Shown here: positions 47,439 through 57,700 of the stretch, one piece after another | How positions within the stretch are numbered: the stretch's first letter is position 1 | How the letters are laid out: each line of letters starts with the position of its first letter | DNA from: a virus | Reading direction: 5' to 3' (one strand) | Length of the DNA: 58,114 bases | Virus record (IMG/VR): IMGVR_UViG_3300048770_000009 | Location: 1-58,114 of that record | The notes under the pieces: generated by a model | Databases searched by the model: none | The model's input: the letters and a program-made list of their open reading frames with translations, nothing else | Told to the model about the DNA's origin: nothing | Made by a program: the position numbers and the translations under genes

Positions 47439-47867
47439 ATGCAAAAGCAGTTCAACGACTCTATAATCTACGTCCGGAACGGCAAGCCCCTTCCGGCCAT
47501 CGTGCTCGCGTCCCAGGCAACAGCCGAAGGCGAGCTTCTCACTCTGCTCTACGCAGATCCAGTAAACGGTCCTCAGTTGCTTGCGCAGGGCACCACGCGC
47601 GGCATTGCGCAGGTCCAGAAGGCAGTTGCGCCGTTCGTCGAGGGGAACATGTTCGGCTGGAAGCCATGGGGAGAGGTCGCCCCAACTGAACCTCCCACCG
47701 CCCCCGAGCAACTCGACGAGGCGCAAGGCCCGGTGGAACCCGGCGCGCCAGAGTCGCCACACGCGATTGAGCCGATCATGCCGACCGACCCCACTTCGTA
47801 TGAGAGCGTTGAAGCCGCCAAGGCCGCCGCGCTTGCCGCCGAGAACCCGGAATCAAAACCGGAATAA
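47439..47867 (+). CDS. Hypothetical head protein
   Basis: 142 residues. An N-terminal ordered half (FNDSIIYVRNGKPLPAIVLASQ) and a Pro/Glu/Ala-rich disordered half. Lies between portal and scaffold and ends before a terminator. Possibly a head-completion or scaffold-associated factor. Confidence 0.6.
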   Translation: MQKQFNDSIIYVRNGKPLPAIVLASQATAEGELLTLLYADPVNGPQLLAQGTTRGIAQVQKAVAPFVEGNMFGWKPWGEVAPTEPPTAPEQLDEAQGPVEPGAPESPHAIEPIMPTDPTSYESVEAAKAAALAAENPESKPE

Positions 47868-47891
47868 TCTGAGCCCAGTTTTACAATAGGG

Positions 47892-47914
47892 GTCGCCTTC
47901 GGGCGGCCCTTTCC
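47892..47914 (+). terminator. Rho-independent terminator with UUCG loop
   Basis: GGGTCGCC - TTCG - GGCGGCCC (47892-47911), then TTTCCTTT. It separates portal expression from scaffold and capsid, which therefore need their own start signal nearby. Confidence 0.8.
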
Positions 47915-47926
47915 TTTGCAGCCCAC

Positions 47927-47950
47927 AACCTGACGGGACAAGTTCCCGCA
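47927..47950 (+). promoter_or_regulatory. Repeated motif upstream of the scaffold gene
   Basis: ACAACCTGACGGGACAAGT (47927-47945), then TCCCG completing a CGGGA-CAAGT-TCCCG hairpin. It matches 39233-39250 except for one inserted A, and the copy at 52703-52725. It follows a terminator, so it may be part of a phage-specific promoter. Confidence 0.5.
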
Positions 47951-47972
47951 GTCTTTTGAAGGAGCACCACCC

Positions 47973-49721
47973 ATGGCATCGACCCCAGTAGTACCGATTT
48001 CTGCCGCGCCAGCAGCACCGGCCCCGGCTCCAGCGCCCGCCGCGGCTCCTCCAGCCGCACCAGCCGCAGTAGCGGCCCCGTCCACCCCAGCGCCTGCTGC
48101 GCCGTCCGCTGCGCCAACAGCCCCGGCTACACCAGCAGCGGGCGCCCCGCCTGCAACACCCAGCGGCCCCCAGCCGCCGGCGAAGCTCAACCCCGGCGAG
48201 TATGGCAACGCCGTTGATTCCTACCAAGCCGAGGTAACCTGGCGGCAAGAGCTTGAAGCGTTCAAGGCAGAGAACCCAGGAGTGGCCGTCGATGATGAAT
48301 CGCCATGGGTTGGCACTGAGACGAAACCAGCGGAAGGTGAGACGCCGGCTGCCGATGCTGCCGCAACACCGGCAGACGCTGAGACAAAGCCGGCTGAGAC
48401 TGAGACTCCCGCGGCCGACGCCGATGCAGAGACATTTTCTCTGGATGAAGGTCCGGCGTCACTCACACCACAGGCTCTAAACGATCTTCTCAAGGGCGAC
48501 GAAGCGCTCAAGGCTGCGATTGAAGGCAACCCCGCCGCCAAGGGTGCGCTGTTCAAGATGGCCCGCGAGCACGCGGAACTGTCGCAATTCAAGGGCATCT
48601 TCCCGAACAAGGACGCCGCTACCTTCGCGCGCGACACTGCCAACCGCACCGTTGGGCTCCGCTCACAGTTCCAGATGGCCGAGACCCCCGAGGGGATGTC
48701 CAAAGCCTTCGATAGCTTCATGCAGGAGTTTGCCGTCATCGGCGCCGACGGCAAGCAGGTGGTGGACGAGACCGGATCACCGGTTTACGGAGACGACCTC
48801 TATCTGTTCGGCGAGCACGTCGTCGACCGCTATGCGGACAGTTCGCTGGCCGAGGTAGACGCCCGCCTGGCCGCCAACCAGTACACAGACGAGGCCCAGC
48901 GCGAGCGCGACAACGACCTCAAACTGGCGCTGTCGATCATCAAGGACGACCTCCACCCGGCAGACGGCAACCCAGGCGCGAAGAAAGACCCCGACCTCTC
49001 CCACCTGCCCGACGATGTGCGCAAGGAAGTCCAGGGCAGGCTTGATGAGGCCAAGAGGATCGAGGCTGCCAATGCCGAGGCTAAGGCTGGTGGCAAGAAG
49101 CAATCCCGCGACCAGGTGCGCAAGGAAGGGACGCAACAATTCTTCAAGGACGCCAGCACGCGGACCTTCCAGCAGGTGGACAAGATCATCGACGGGCTGC
49201 GCAAGGCCGGAGCCATCATTCCCGACTGGCAACTCAACACCCCGCTACCGGGCACCCAGACGAGCGCCTTTAAGAACGCCGTCGGCATGGAGATCGAGAA
49301 CCATATCAAGGCCGACCCCTACGAGTCCAACAAGCAACTCCAGCTTGAGGTCCAGTACCTCGCCAATCCCACACCGGAGAACATGGCGGCCCGCGTCCAG
49401 GCGTTCGACTCCATGCTCCAATCAAGGGACGAAACAGGAAAAAGCCTCCTCAACCGCATCGTTACCAAGTTGGTCAGGAAGTACGGTTCCGAGGTCCAGA
49501 CGGCGGCGCAGAGCCAGCAAACAGGCAAGGCACCGACCGCCAGTACCGAGCCAAAAGCAGGCCCGGCGGTGCAACCAAAGCAGATGAATGCTGACGAAGC
49601 ATGGTCCACCGCAACGAATCAACTTGCCAAAGAGGTAAAAGACTGGCATTCTCTTAGTGATAGCGAACGCCTGAGTCAGGTATTTGCGCGGCAACGCGAG
49701 ATTCTGACGGCGAAACGCTGA
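47973..49721 (+). CDS. Scaffold protein
   Basis: 582 residues, with GAAGGAGC upstream. The first 65 residues are Ala/Pro-rich and disordered, then an acidic Thr/Glu-rich part, then long charged helices (DEAQRERDNDLKLALSIIKDD, EVQGRLDEAKRIEAANAEAKA). Position between portal and major capsid, acidic composition and helical content are the usual marks of a capsid scaffold. No protease domain is evident. Confidence 0.75.
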   Translation: MASTPVVPISAAPAAPAPAPAPAAAPPAAPAAVAAPSTPAPAAPSAAPTAPATPAAGAPPATPSGPQPPAKLNPGEYGNAVDSYQAEVTWRQELEAFKAENPGVAVDDESPWVGTETKPAEGETPAADAAATPADAETKPAETETPAADADAETFSLDEGPASLTPQALNDLLKGDEALKAAIEGNPAAKGALFKMAREHAELSQFKGIFPNKDAATFARDTANRTVGLRSQFQMAETPEGMSKAFDSFMQEFAVIGADGKQVVDETGSPVYGDDLYLFGEHVVDRYADSSLAEVDARLAANQYTDEAQRERDNDLKLALSIIKDDLHPADGNPGAKKDPDLSHLPDDVRKEVQGRLDEAKRIEAANAEAKAGGKKQSRDQVRKEGTQQFFKDASTRTFQQVDKIIDGLRKAGAIIPDWQLNTPLPGTQTSAFKNAVGMEIENHIKADPYESNKQLQLEVQYLANPTPENMAARVQAFDSMLQSRDETGKSLLNRIVTKLVRKYGSEVQTAAQSQQTGKAPTASTEPKAGPAVQPKQMNADEAWSTATNQLAKEVKDWHSLSDSERLSQVFARQREILTAKR

Positions 49722-49787
49722 CAAGAAAACCCAAAGAGGGGGCTTAGTAGCGAAATGCGAAAGGCCCCGAGAGTTTTAAGGAGCAGG

Positions 49788-50516
49788 ATGCATCTACCGT
49801 CATACCGAGGATATGTTTACTTGATCGGCTCCAGTCGCTTCGGCTGGTACAAGATCGGCATGTCCAAGAAAGTGGCGATCCGTGTCGAGGACATTGGAGT
49901 CCTGCTCCCCTTCAAAATCGAGGTTTTCGCTGTTTGGATGGTCACCAACCCCCAGGCGGTAGAAGCAGCGCTCCATGAGAGATTCTCTCGATACAGCATC
50001 AATGGAGAGTGGTTTAGTTTCGACAGGCAGCAGTTGAGGTCTGCGGTTTACACGCGAACCACATTCGGTATGGAGCGGATATTCCCCGGAGATGTTGACG
50101 TGCGATCGCTCTCTGGCTTTTCAAACATGCCGGAGGATATCGTTCAAGCCACATGGACCACAGAGCCTCAGATCGAATACAGATCAGAAATTGGGTTCAT
50201 GGATCTCGTCAAAGATTGGCTGGAAGTAAATGGGTTGGACTACACCCGCGAAAACAGGAAAGCGGCTAGGGATGCGGTAGTCTCGCTTTTCCGGGAGAAG
50301 CGGTCCAGCATAAAGGCCATCGTCAAGCCGAGTAGTAAGAAGTCTAAACCAGCGCCGGGTAATCCGGTAGACTTTCCGGCTTTGATGGAAGCATGGTTGG
50401 TTCAAGAAGGTTTGGAGCCGACCTCGCAGAACAAGAATTTGGCACGCAACGCAGTACAGCAGTCCTTGAAAGAAAGTCGAGAGCAAGCTGAAAACGGCAC
50501 TCAATTGGTGATGTGA
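49788..50516 (+). CDS. GIY-YIG-like endonuclease (T5orf172/MUG113 type) between scaffold and capsid
   Basis: 242 residues from ATG 49788, with AAGGAG 4 bases upstream. GYVYLIGSSRFGWYKIGMSKK, then AVEAALHERFSRYSINGEWFSF, is the T5orf172/MUG113 domain, a GIY-YIG relative. The rest has two similar helical repeats (LVKDWLEVNGLDYTRENRKAARDAV and LMEAWLVQEGLEPTSQNKNLARNAV). More AT-rich than the flanking structural genes, so it probably inserted between scaffold and capsid as a mobile gene. Confidence 0.8.
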   Translation: MHLPSYRGYVYLIGSSRFGWYKIGMSKKVAIRVEDIGVLLPFKIEVFAVWMVTNPQAVEAALHERFSRYSINGEWFSFDRQQLRSAVYTRTTFGMERIFPGDVDVRSLSGFSNMPEDIVQATWTTEPQIEYRSEIGFMDLVKDWLEVNGLDYTRENRKAARDAVVSLFREKRSSIKAIVKPSSKKSKPAPGNPVDFPALMEAWLVQEGLEPTSQNKNLARNAVQQSLKESREQAENGTQLVM

Positions 50517-50701
50517 TTAACCATCGACGTATTACCCGCCCGACGGGGTTAGGTCAAAGCACACCATTTTAGAGAGTCAGTTTTCGGTAACGTTCTCACA
50601 TCCAAAAGCCGCATCAGCGCATTGCTGGCGCGCGACAATCACTCCAAGAAACCTGAACCACCGCGAGCACGCCTCTGTGCGTCCGCGAAGGAGTGTATAC
50701 C
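50517..50701 (+). other. Gap between endonuclease and capsid genes
   Basis: 185 bases. The only clear element is the capsid ribosome site (AAGGAG, 8 bases before ATG). A short CCCG/CGGG hairpin lies near 50538. No promoter or motif copy seen. Confidence 0.4.
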
Positions 50702-52006
50702 ATGGCAGCTCCCAACTTCACCACAGCATCGGCTGATTCCGTCATCATGCTGCAAACCTATACGCCGCCCAAGGAAGTCATTGAGAATATGGAGTCCGAA
50801 CTGGACCGCCGGTTCTCGACCATGGGCCCGCAGACCATCACCAGCCTCCAAGAGTTCCGCGTCATGCTCCAGTACGAGTACGGTGGCAGCTTCGGCGCAG
50901 GTTCGACCGACGGCGGCAACTACCCCACCGGCACCGGCGGAGCGTACAACGAGGGCATCATGACCCCCGTCGAGATCCTTCTGGCCATCACCTGCACCGA
51001 CCTCCAGAAGCGCATCGGCTCCAGCGGCAAGACGGTAATCGCCGTCAACCCCGTGGACAAACTCGTTGCCGACGCTCACACCAAGATGCCCAAGAAGCGC
51101 AATCAGTCGCTCCAGGGCTTCAACACCGGCCAGATTGCCACCGTGTCGGCGACCTATGCCGGCGGCGGCGCCAATCCCATCGCTCTCGCCACAACCCCGT
51201 TCGGTTCCCGCCTGATTGACATTCAGGACACCGTACAGTTCATGTCTGGAGACGGCAACTTCACCCTGCGCGGTTCGGCTGTTGTGGTCGACGCTCCCAA
51301 GAACGGTATTGGCACCGGCAACCAGATCACCGTGGATAACGTTCCGGCGGGCGTGGTCGCTGGCGATTATGTCATGGTCAACAACGTGGCGTCCCTCTCT
51401 CCACTGTTCTTCAACGGAATCCAGTACATCGTCAGTCCCAACACGACCGGCGAGTATCTGGGCATGGACCGCAGCCTGTCTTATGTGCAGTCTCCGGCCT
51501 ACAACGCCAATTCCCTGCTCACTCTCGGCATCGTCGAGACCTTCCTCACCAGGATGCAGCAGGCTCTGGGCAACACCACGTACAACCGCGACCGCCCAAA
51601 GAACTTCTGGTACGGGCACAACGCGCAGCGGGCGTCGTGGAACCAGTTGGGCTTTGCTATCCAACAGGTGACCATGCCGACAGGCAAGGCCCCCAAGTTC
51701 GATGGCGTTCCCGACACGTTCACCATGGAGATGATTGCCGGCGTCGAGTGGCTTCTGGACACCGTGGCCGCAGTCGACAAGCTCTACTTCATGGACCGCG
51801 CCAGCATGATCCGGTGCCGCTTCAACGACGCTCCGCAGTTCGTTCCGGGGCAGATTGAGGGCATCTGGTTCCAGCGGCCGTCCGGCAGCAACACATCCAG
51901 CTTCAAAGATGCGTGGCTGTACGATGCGGTCAACTATGCTTCGAGGAACAACTGGACCTCGGGCGTGATCTACGGCTTGACCATCCAGTCCAGCTTCTCC
52001 AACTAA
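50702..52006 (+). CDS. Major capsid protein
   Basis: 434 residues from ATG 50702. ESELDRRFSTMGPQTITSLQEF at the start, then long beta-rich domains, GEYLGMDRSLSYVQSPAYNAN, and a C-terminal GVEWLLDTVAAVDKLYF segment resemble major capsid proteins of the HK97 fold in podovirus-like phages. Position after scaffold and strong ribosome site agree. It forms the icosahedral shell. Confidence 0.83.
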   Translation: MAAPNFTTASADSVIMLQTYTPPKEVIENMESELDRRFSTMGPQTITSLQEFRVMLQYEYGGSFGAGSTDGGNYPTGTGGAYNEGIMTPVEILLAITCTDLQKRIGSSGKTVIAVNPVDKLVADAHTKMPKKRNQSLQGFNTGQIATVSATYAGGGANPIALATTPFGSRLIDIQDTVQFMSGDGNFTLRGSAVVVDAPKNGIGTGNQITVDNVPAGVVAGDYVMVNNVASLSPLFFNGIQYIVSPNTTGEYLGMDRSLSYVQSPAYNANSLLTLGIVETFLTRMQQALGNTTYNRDRPKNFWYGHNAQRASWNQLGFAIQQVTMPTGKAPKFDGVPDTFTMEMIAGVEWLLDTVAAVDKLYFMDRASMIRCRFNDAPQFVPGQIEGIWFQRPSGSNTSSFKDAWLYDAVNYASRNNWTSGVIYGLTIQSSFSN

Positions 52007-52009
52007 CCC

Positions 52010-52705
52010 ATGAACAATCCATTGCAGGATACCCCAGCGGAAGTAACGGACAAGCTACTCCGCTGGGGCGGCAAGAACGAGCACGGCGACCCCAACTGGC
52101 GCATCATCCTGGCGGAGAATCATCTCGTCCAGCGCGCCGGCATGTGGACGGAGTTCGCCGACGAGACCGAACAGGTCCAGTTTGAGACCGTGGGGAAGGA
52201 TGTCCGGTACACCACCAGGCAGATTGCCCCCGACGCTATCAGGATCGGCATGTTCTGGGTTCCACTCTACCCCTGCCAAGGCTGGATTCTCGAACGCTGG
52301 TTTCCTGCATCGGCCTACGGCTCCCGGCAACAGTGGGAGTCTGCGCTGTCTCAGGACGGCGTAACCCCCATGATGGGACCATTCCCCGAGAAGGGCGGAT
52401 ACTTCATGCCGTCCGGCGGTGGACCCTGGCCGCAGATTCCATTGCTTGAGGACGTAAGAGCGTCAATCGCGGCATGGGAGAACGCTCCGCACCTTCATGG
52501 AACGATCGATGAGGCTGCGATAGCCCGCGCGATGCAGCGGGATATCGAGGAGGCGGACGCCAAAGAGGAGGCCCAGTACGAGGCTTTCTTGAAGGAAGTC
52601 ACCTACCAGCGATTGAGCCATCTCGAATCGATCAAAGGGAATCCGGCACTCAGCGGGTTCCGCAACCGTCTCGTCAACGCTCAAGGGTTGATGAGTCATA
52701 CCTAA
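52010..52705 (+). CDS. Virion-associated protein after the capsid
   Basis: 231 residues. Starts with DKLLRWGGKNEHGDPNWRIILAENHLVQRAGMW, then a Trp/Pro-rich middle, and ends with a long charged helix (RAMQRDIEEADAKEEAQYEAF). Possibly a capsid decoration or head-associated protein. Its stop lies in the repeated CGGGACAAGT motif region. Confidence 0.62.
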   Translation: MNNPLQDTPAEVTDKLLRWGGKNEHGDPNWRIILAENHLVQRAGMWTEFADETEQVQFETVGKDVRYTTRQIAPDAIRIGMFWVPLYPCQGWILERWFPASAYGSRQQWESALSQDGVTPMMGPFPEKGGYFMPSGGGPWPQIPLLEDVRASIAAWENAPHLHGTIDEAAIARAMQRDIEEADAKEEAQYEAFLKEVTYQRLSHLESIKGNPALSGFRNRLVNAQGLMSHT

Positions 52706-52725
52706 CCTCGCGGGACAAGTTCTCG
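52703..52725 (+). promoter_or_regulatory. Third copy of the repeated motif
   Basis: TAACCTCGCGGGACAAGTTCTCG. It again has CGGGA-CAAGT-TCTCG, a hairpin with one G-T pair. It lies 27 bases before the next gene and overlaps the previous stop codon. Confidence 0.5.
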
Positions 52726-52751
52726 GAGCGCAACAGAAGGAGCGTACCACC

Positions 52752-53696
52752 ATGGCAACCTCAGTAATCACCCCTCCCATCATCGGCGCCGACTCCGCTC
52801 TTGCCGGCGGCGGCAAACCAGACTTCGCGCATCTTGGCCAAGCAGCCCAGGAGCGTCTACGGCTACGTGAACGCAAGATCACCGAATTGGAACTGCGCGG
52901 CGAGATCAAGCCTGCGACCATCCTCAATCGTTCACCGTTCCCGCTCAAGGTCGAGACTGGCCTCTGGGATTACCAATGCCCGGCCCGGCCATTTGATAAG
53001 CCGTTCTCCTCGCTGACCGTCACCGGCACCAGAAGCCTTCCCATCTACCGCGGCAACCAAGAGATGTCCGACAAAAGCCTTCGCGCGCGCTACGACGTGA
53101 AGATCCTGCTTCCCGTCGAGCAACTGATGGAGTTCAAACACTGGTACGTGGGCGAGACCGACGAAGACCGGCTAGTGAAATCGGGCGGCGTGGTGGTCTT
53201 TGAGGGCACCATGGACGGTCTCAAGCCGGCCGACACGGTGCGCGTTCCTGAGTACGTCTTCCGCAAGGGAGAGCGGTACTTGCGGTTTGTCGATCGCACG
53301 CTCAAAGATATGCTGGCCGATGCCGATGAGCAGCTTTACAATCACTGTCACGCGGTTCTGATGGAAGCGAACCACGACGCCGACGACCCCCAGAAGCGCA
53401 AGAATATCCAGAAGTACCAGCACATCGTGGCAGACTTCATGCTTCACATGAAGCAAATCCAGAACGCCCCGTCCTGGCGCAATGTCCAGTTCAAGGCCGA
53501 GGATTGCTGCCCGCGCTGCAATGCCCAGTATGTCTCGAAGACTGGCATGTGCAAGTGCAGTTACGTGGTGGACCCGCTGCTGGCGTTTATGAGCGGTGAA
53601 ATCTCGGTTGACCATGTGAGGATGAACACGCTGACAGCCGAGCAGTGGAAGAAGGCCAAAGCCGAACAAGCACGGCGCGTAGAAGCGCAGAAGTAG
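52752..53696 (+). CDS. Virion-associated zinc-binding protein
   Basis: 314 residues with GAAGGAGC upstream. An N-terminal helix, a strand-rich middle (TVTGTRSLPIYRGN), and near the C terminus a CCPRCNAQYVSKTGMCKCS zinc site, then charged helix. No recognised family. Located among head-tail connectors, so possibly a head or neck protein. Confidence 0.6.
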   Translation: MATSVITPPIIGADSALAGGGKPDFAHLGQAAQERLRLRERKITELELRGEIKPATILNRSPFPLKVETGLWDYQCPARPFDKPFSSLTVTGTRSLPIYRGNQEMSDKSLRARYDVKILLPVEQLMEFKHWYVGETDEDRLVKSGGVVVFEGTMDGLKPADTVRVPEYVFRKGERYLRFVDRTLKDMLADADEQLYNHCHAVLMEANHDADDPQKRKNIQKYQHIVADFMLHMKQIQNAPSWRNVQFKAEDCCPRCNAQYVSKTGMCKCSYVVDPLLAFMSGEISVDHVRMNTLTAEQWKKAKAEQARRVEAQK

Positions 53697-53703
53697 GGTA
53701 GCA

Positions 53704-54414
53704 ATGCAAACTCGGGGCGATTGTTTCTCTCAGGTTGGCGGGCTCGTCGGGGTCACTTATCCCGATGACGATTGGCTTACAGAGGAGTATCTCGCCCCGA
53801 AATGCAACACAGCTTATGAGCAGTCGATCATGTACCTTGAGCTTTCCTGCTCGCCGTACATCGAAAAGGTTGTGCTGATTCCATCGGTGAATGTGGGAGC
53901 CGACGAAAGCAACCTAACTCCATACGCCGGAGCCGATAGGACTTATCCCCTCAAGAACCTTGTGGAACCCCGCTTTGTGGACTTCCGTGTATCTGGGACC
54001 AATGGACCGTGGAAGCCCGTCAAGGAATGCACGATCCTGCCCGACACGCCTCAACAAGTGCAGGCCGGGACGTTTGACTTCCGTGTGCGGGGAGACTTCC
54101 GGCCGGCGGACCTCACAACCGATGACAGCGTTATTGAGGTTCACCCTCTCGCGGCGCATGCCCTGGCTTACTCCATCGGCGCGCTGATCGGCGCGGAGCG
54201 GCCCAACGATGCGTGGACGACCAATTATGGCACGATCGCCAAGGCTGCATGGGATGTCATCTCGGCCAAGCTCACCCAACAGATGCAGCGGCAGAGTTTC
54301 AGGCTTGGCTCTCCAAACCGCGGCAACGGAAGCGGGCGCGGATGGAATTACAACCTCCAATCCAACGTGGGATGGGAGTGGCGCAGTTTCGGTCTGTATG
54401 TGAAATTGATCTAA
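53704..54414 (+). CDS. Head-tail connector-like protein
   Basis: 236 residues. DWLTEEYLAPKCNTAYEQSIMYLELSCSP is helical, then a strand-rich middle, and helices LAAHALAYSIGALIGAERPNDAW. The order (connector after capsid, before a large tail protein) and size fit an adaptor that joins the portal. Moderate confidence. Confidence 0.6.
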   Translation: MQTRGDCFSQVGGLVGVTYPDDDWLTEEYLAPKCNTAYEQSIMYLELSCSPYIEKVVLIPSVNVGADESNLTPYAGADRTYPLKNLVEPRFVDFRVSGTNGPWKPVKECTILPDTPQQVQAGTFDFRVRGDFRPADLTTDDSVIEVHPLAAHALAYSIGALIGAERPNDAWTTNYGTIAKAAWDVISAKLTQQMQRQSFRLGSPNRGNGSGRGWNYNLQSNVGWEWRSFGLYVKLI

Positions 54415-54438
54415 CCAATTCAACCAAGGAGAACCATC

Positions 54439-54789
54439 ATGGCAAATGCAGTTACCATCGCCTATCAAAAATCCGGCAATAACTTCAAAACAACGATCTT
54501 CAAGATCGCTCTGAGTGGCAATTATGCTGCACCCGAGGTCGTGACTCTGACTAACGCAGCATCTAACCCCGCTGCTCAGACGGCTACTGGTCCTTCTGGA
54601 GCTGCTCCACTTGGCGCCGTTCCTACCTTCGGTGGAGTTCCGGGTTATTCTGCAACTCTAACCCCCACGGCGACGGCGGGACAGTACAACCTCACGTTTG
54701 CCAATGGGGGATCTGCTCTTTCTGGTGCATATCCCGCTGGCACGCAAACCCTCGGCGCTGAAATTGACCACTGTTTGCAGGGATTCTAA
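54439..54789 (+). CDS. Small virion-type protein
   Basis: 116 residues, with AAGGAG 7 bases before ATG. Beta-rich, Ala/Thr/Gly-rich (TLTPTATAGQYNLTFANGG). Possibly a decoration or tail protein. No known family. Confidence 0.6.
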   Translation: MANAVTIAYQKSGNNFKTTIFKIALSGNYAAPEVVTLTNAASNPAAQTATGPSGAAPLGAVPTFGGVPGYSATLTPTATAGQYNLTFANGGSALSGAYPAGTQTLGAEIDHCLQGF

Positions 54790-54798
54790 GGCAGGTAA

Positions 54799-57700
54799 AT
54801 GGCCAATTACGGCGGAGCGACCAAGGTAGAGTTCAGTCGCTGGCTTGGCCTCGTAGATGAGGATGACCCCACCAATCTGCCCATGGGCTGTGCTGCCCTG
54901 TCGCAGAATTGCCGGTTCAATCTTACCGAGGTCGAGACCAGATACGGGATTCAGACTGCAATCCAAGGAAAGAACCAGAGTCCAATCACGGGCCTCTTGG
55001 GGTGCGCCTTCACCCCGGAGACCGCGACTCAGGTTTACTTTCAGGCCATATTGCTCTACGACTATGCCGGCGCCTTCCAGATCGAGAATCCATCCGGAAC
55101 AGGTCGTACCACGAGCATAACCGGGCCGCTGGTCACTCTCCCCGCCAACTCCCACATGATCGGCACCCAAGCCTATAACCGGGCTTGGATGGGATTCTCC
55201 AACCTCCTCACCCCCACAGCTTTCCCGGCAGCATACGACCTCTCGACCAAGCAACTCCTTCCTTACGGCATGAAGCCTGTGGGCTTCGGCTGGTACGCCG
55301 GCGCGCAGGTGCTGGTGGGGGAATGCTGCACCCCGTCGCAACTCCAGAGCGGGGTTACTGTGGCTGTCGGCAATGGCCATCTCTACATCTGCACCGTGGC
55401 CGGAACGACAGCGAACGTACAGCCAGTGTGGCCTCTCACTGAAGGCGGGACTGTTGTAGACGGCGGAGTGACGTGGAAAGAACAGACGCCGGTTATGGCG
55501 AACCGCATTGCTGCTCCGAATGCCCCGGCGCTGGCTCTGGCTGGCGGTGGAACGATCGCGGCCGGGCAGGATGTCTATGTCGCCATTACGCTCGTCAACG
55601 CCCAGGGAGAAAGCCTCCCAAGCCTCTCCAGCAAGATCACCACACTTGCCGGAGCTACAACCGTCAACGTCACGATTCCAGCTCTTGCGTCGATGGCCGG
55701 CTGGGTGCAGGGATTGCCGTCACAATACGTTCCCATCGCGGCAAATGTTTATGTCGCCATTGTCGCCACGGCAACGCCTGCGCCACAGCTATCCACCTAT
55801 CAAGCCGCGAATGCTGCACCTGTCGCTCTCGGCGGAACTTATGGCGTCGCCGCGGCTGGTTCCTTCCAAGCTCCCCCGACCACCAATACAGCCCGTATCA
55901 CGGGCGGCCAACTTCCCACTCCAGACATCGAGCCTGTCATCGCGCGCGCGGGCGGTGGCGGAGTATTTGCGGCCGGGTTGGATGTCTACATCCTCCAGAC
56001 CTATGTGAACGCCATCGGCGAGACGCTCCCAGGTCCGGCTAATTCCGTCATCGACACACAGTTGGATGATTCGATCGTCATCACTACGCAGTTTCCGCAG
56101 GGTTACGCCGTCACCGGCATCAACCTTTACGAATGCGATGTGCCAACCGGGACCACCTTCGATGGCAGCACCTTTCCGCCTCCCGGTAACTTCGCTCTCA
56201 TTGGCACATTCGGCACTGGCGCGACCGTCACGATTACAAATACCGTGGTCGGTCCTCCACCGCCAACCGTCAACACTACCGGGCCTGCTGGCAACATCGC
56301 GCAGGACACGGCCACGGGAGGCCCCAACGGCACCCAGGGCTATCGCTGGCTCTGCATCGCCTATGAGGATGACTTCGACACCATCTCTGGCTTTACGCAG
56401 GCTGCGACCTTCAGTTATATCGTGGATGAGAACGGCTGGGAGTTATCCCTCTTCAACCTTCCCACAGGGCCAAGTTACATCCAGAACGTGATTGCTGGCT
56501 TCTCCGTTGCCGATGGGTTGAGCGCTGGACCCTTCTTCTATATCCCGCAGTCAACCGTCTCGGACGCCATCCCCATGACGGCGACGGCCTTCCCGAATGG
56601 AACCTCGACAGCCACGGTCAACTTCACCGATGAGTTTCTGATTGGCTCCATCGACATCACTGACAGGCTGCGCGTCATTCAGCCTCAACAATGCGTTGAC
56701 ATCTACTACTCCCCGACCGTTGACCGCATCTTCCAGACTGGCGTGCCGGGCTTCTATTCCAGCCACTGGGTCTCGCTGGCGGCAGATCCTGAAAGCTACT
56801 ACGGCGACACCAGCATCATCACCGTGGGAACCGACGACGGCGAGCGCGCCTGGTGCGTGCGCGAGTTTCAAGGCGTTCTCTATTCCTTCCGTGAGCGGTC
56901 TGGTTTTGAAATCAATCCCTCGACGGCGGACCCAGCAACATGGGTAGTCACGAAACGCTGGACCAAGGTGGGACCGTGCGGGCCGCGCGCGGTCGATGTG
57001 TGCGGCCAGTTCATCATTTTCGTGCATTCGAGTGGTATCTATAAGTACGAAAGCTCCTACCCTGAATTGGTCTCAAAGGAACTGCCGCGCTGGTGGAACA
57101 CGATCAACTGGGCAGCCCAGCAAACCATCTGGTGCGCGATTGATGCCGAGGAGCATGAAGTCAAAATGGGCTTCCCTGTCGGTAACAGCACCGTGCCGAA
57201 TGTGGTTCTCACGCTCAACTATGAGGAGGGCTGGAACAACCCCCTGCTGTTCTCGCGCTACTCTGGCAAAGAAATAACCATCGAGCAGTGCCGCAAATAC
57301 TCAGTGGATAGCATTGCTGGATTTGTCGGCGGCAGGGTTTACCGGACTATCACGGGCGAGCCCACCCCAGACGAGGGTCCAGTGGACACCACCGAAGAAT
57401 ACGCGCGCCAGTACATCTCGCAGTTCCTGATTGCCTCCTCTGGACCTGATGGGACGGTGCAGGCCATCTCGCCGGGAATCTACAACGACAATGGAGCCGG
57501 GATCGATTGTCAGTACGAAAGCGTGGCCGCGCAGGAGATGATGACTCTTTGCAAGCTCCAAGGTCTCAACATGAACGCCCGCGGCAACGGCAGCCTCTTT
57601 GTATCGTTCATTGCTGGCGCGCGCAGGATCACGGACTGGGGAGCCGGTACGCCACAGCCAAGATGGTATGTCCCGCTTAAGCCGATCCAGCTTGAACTGA

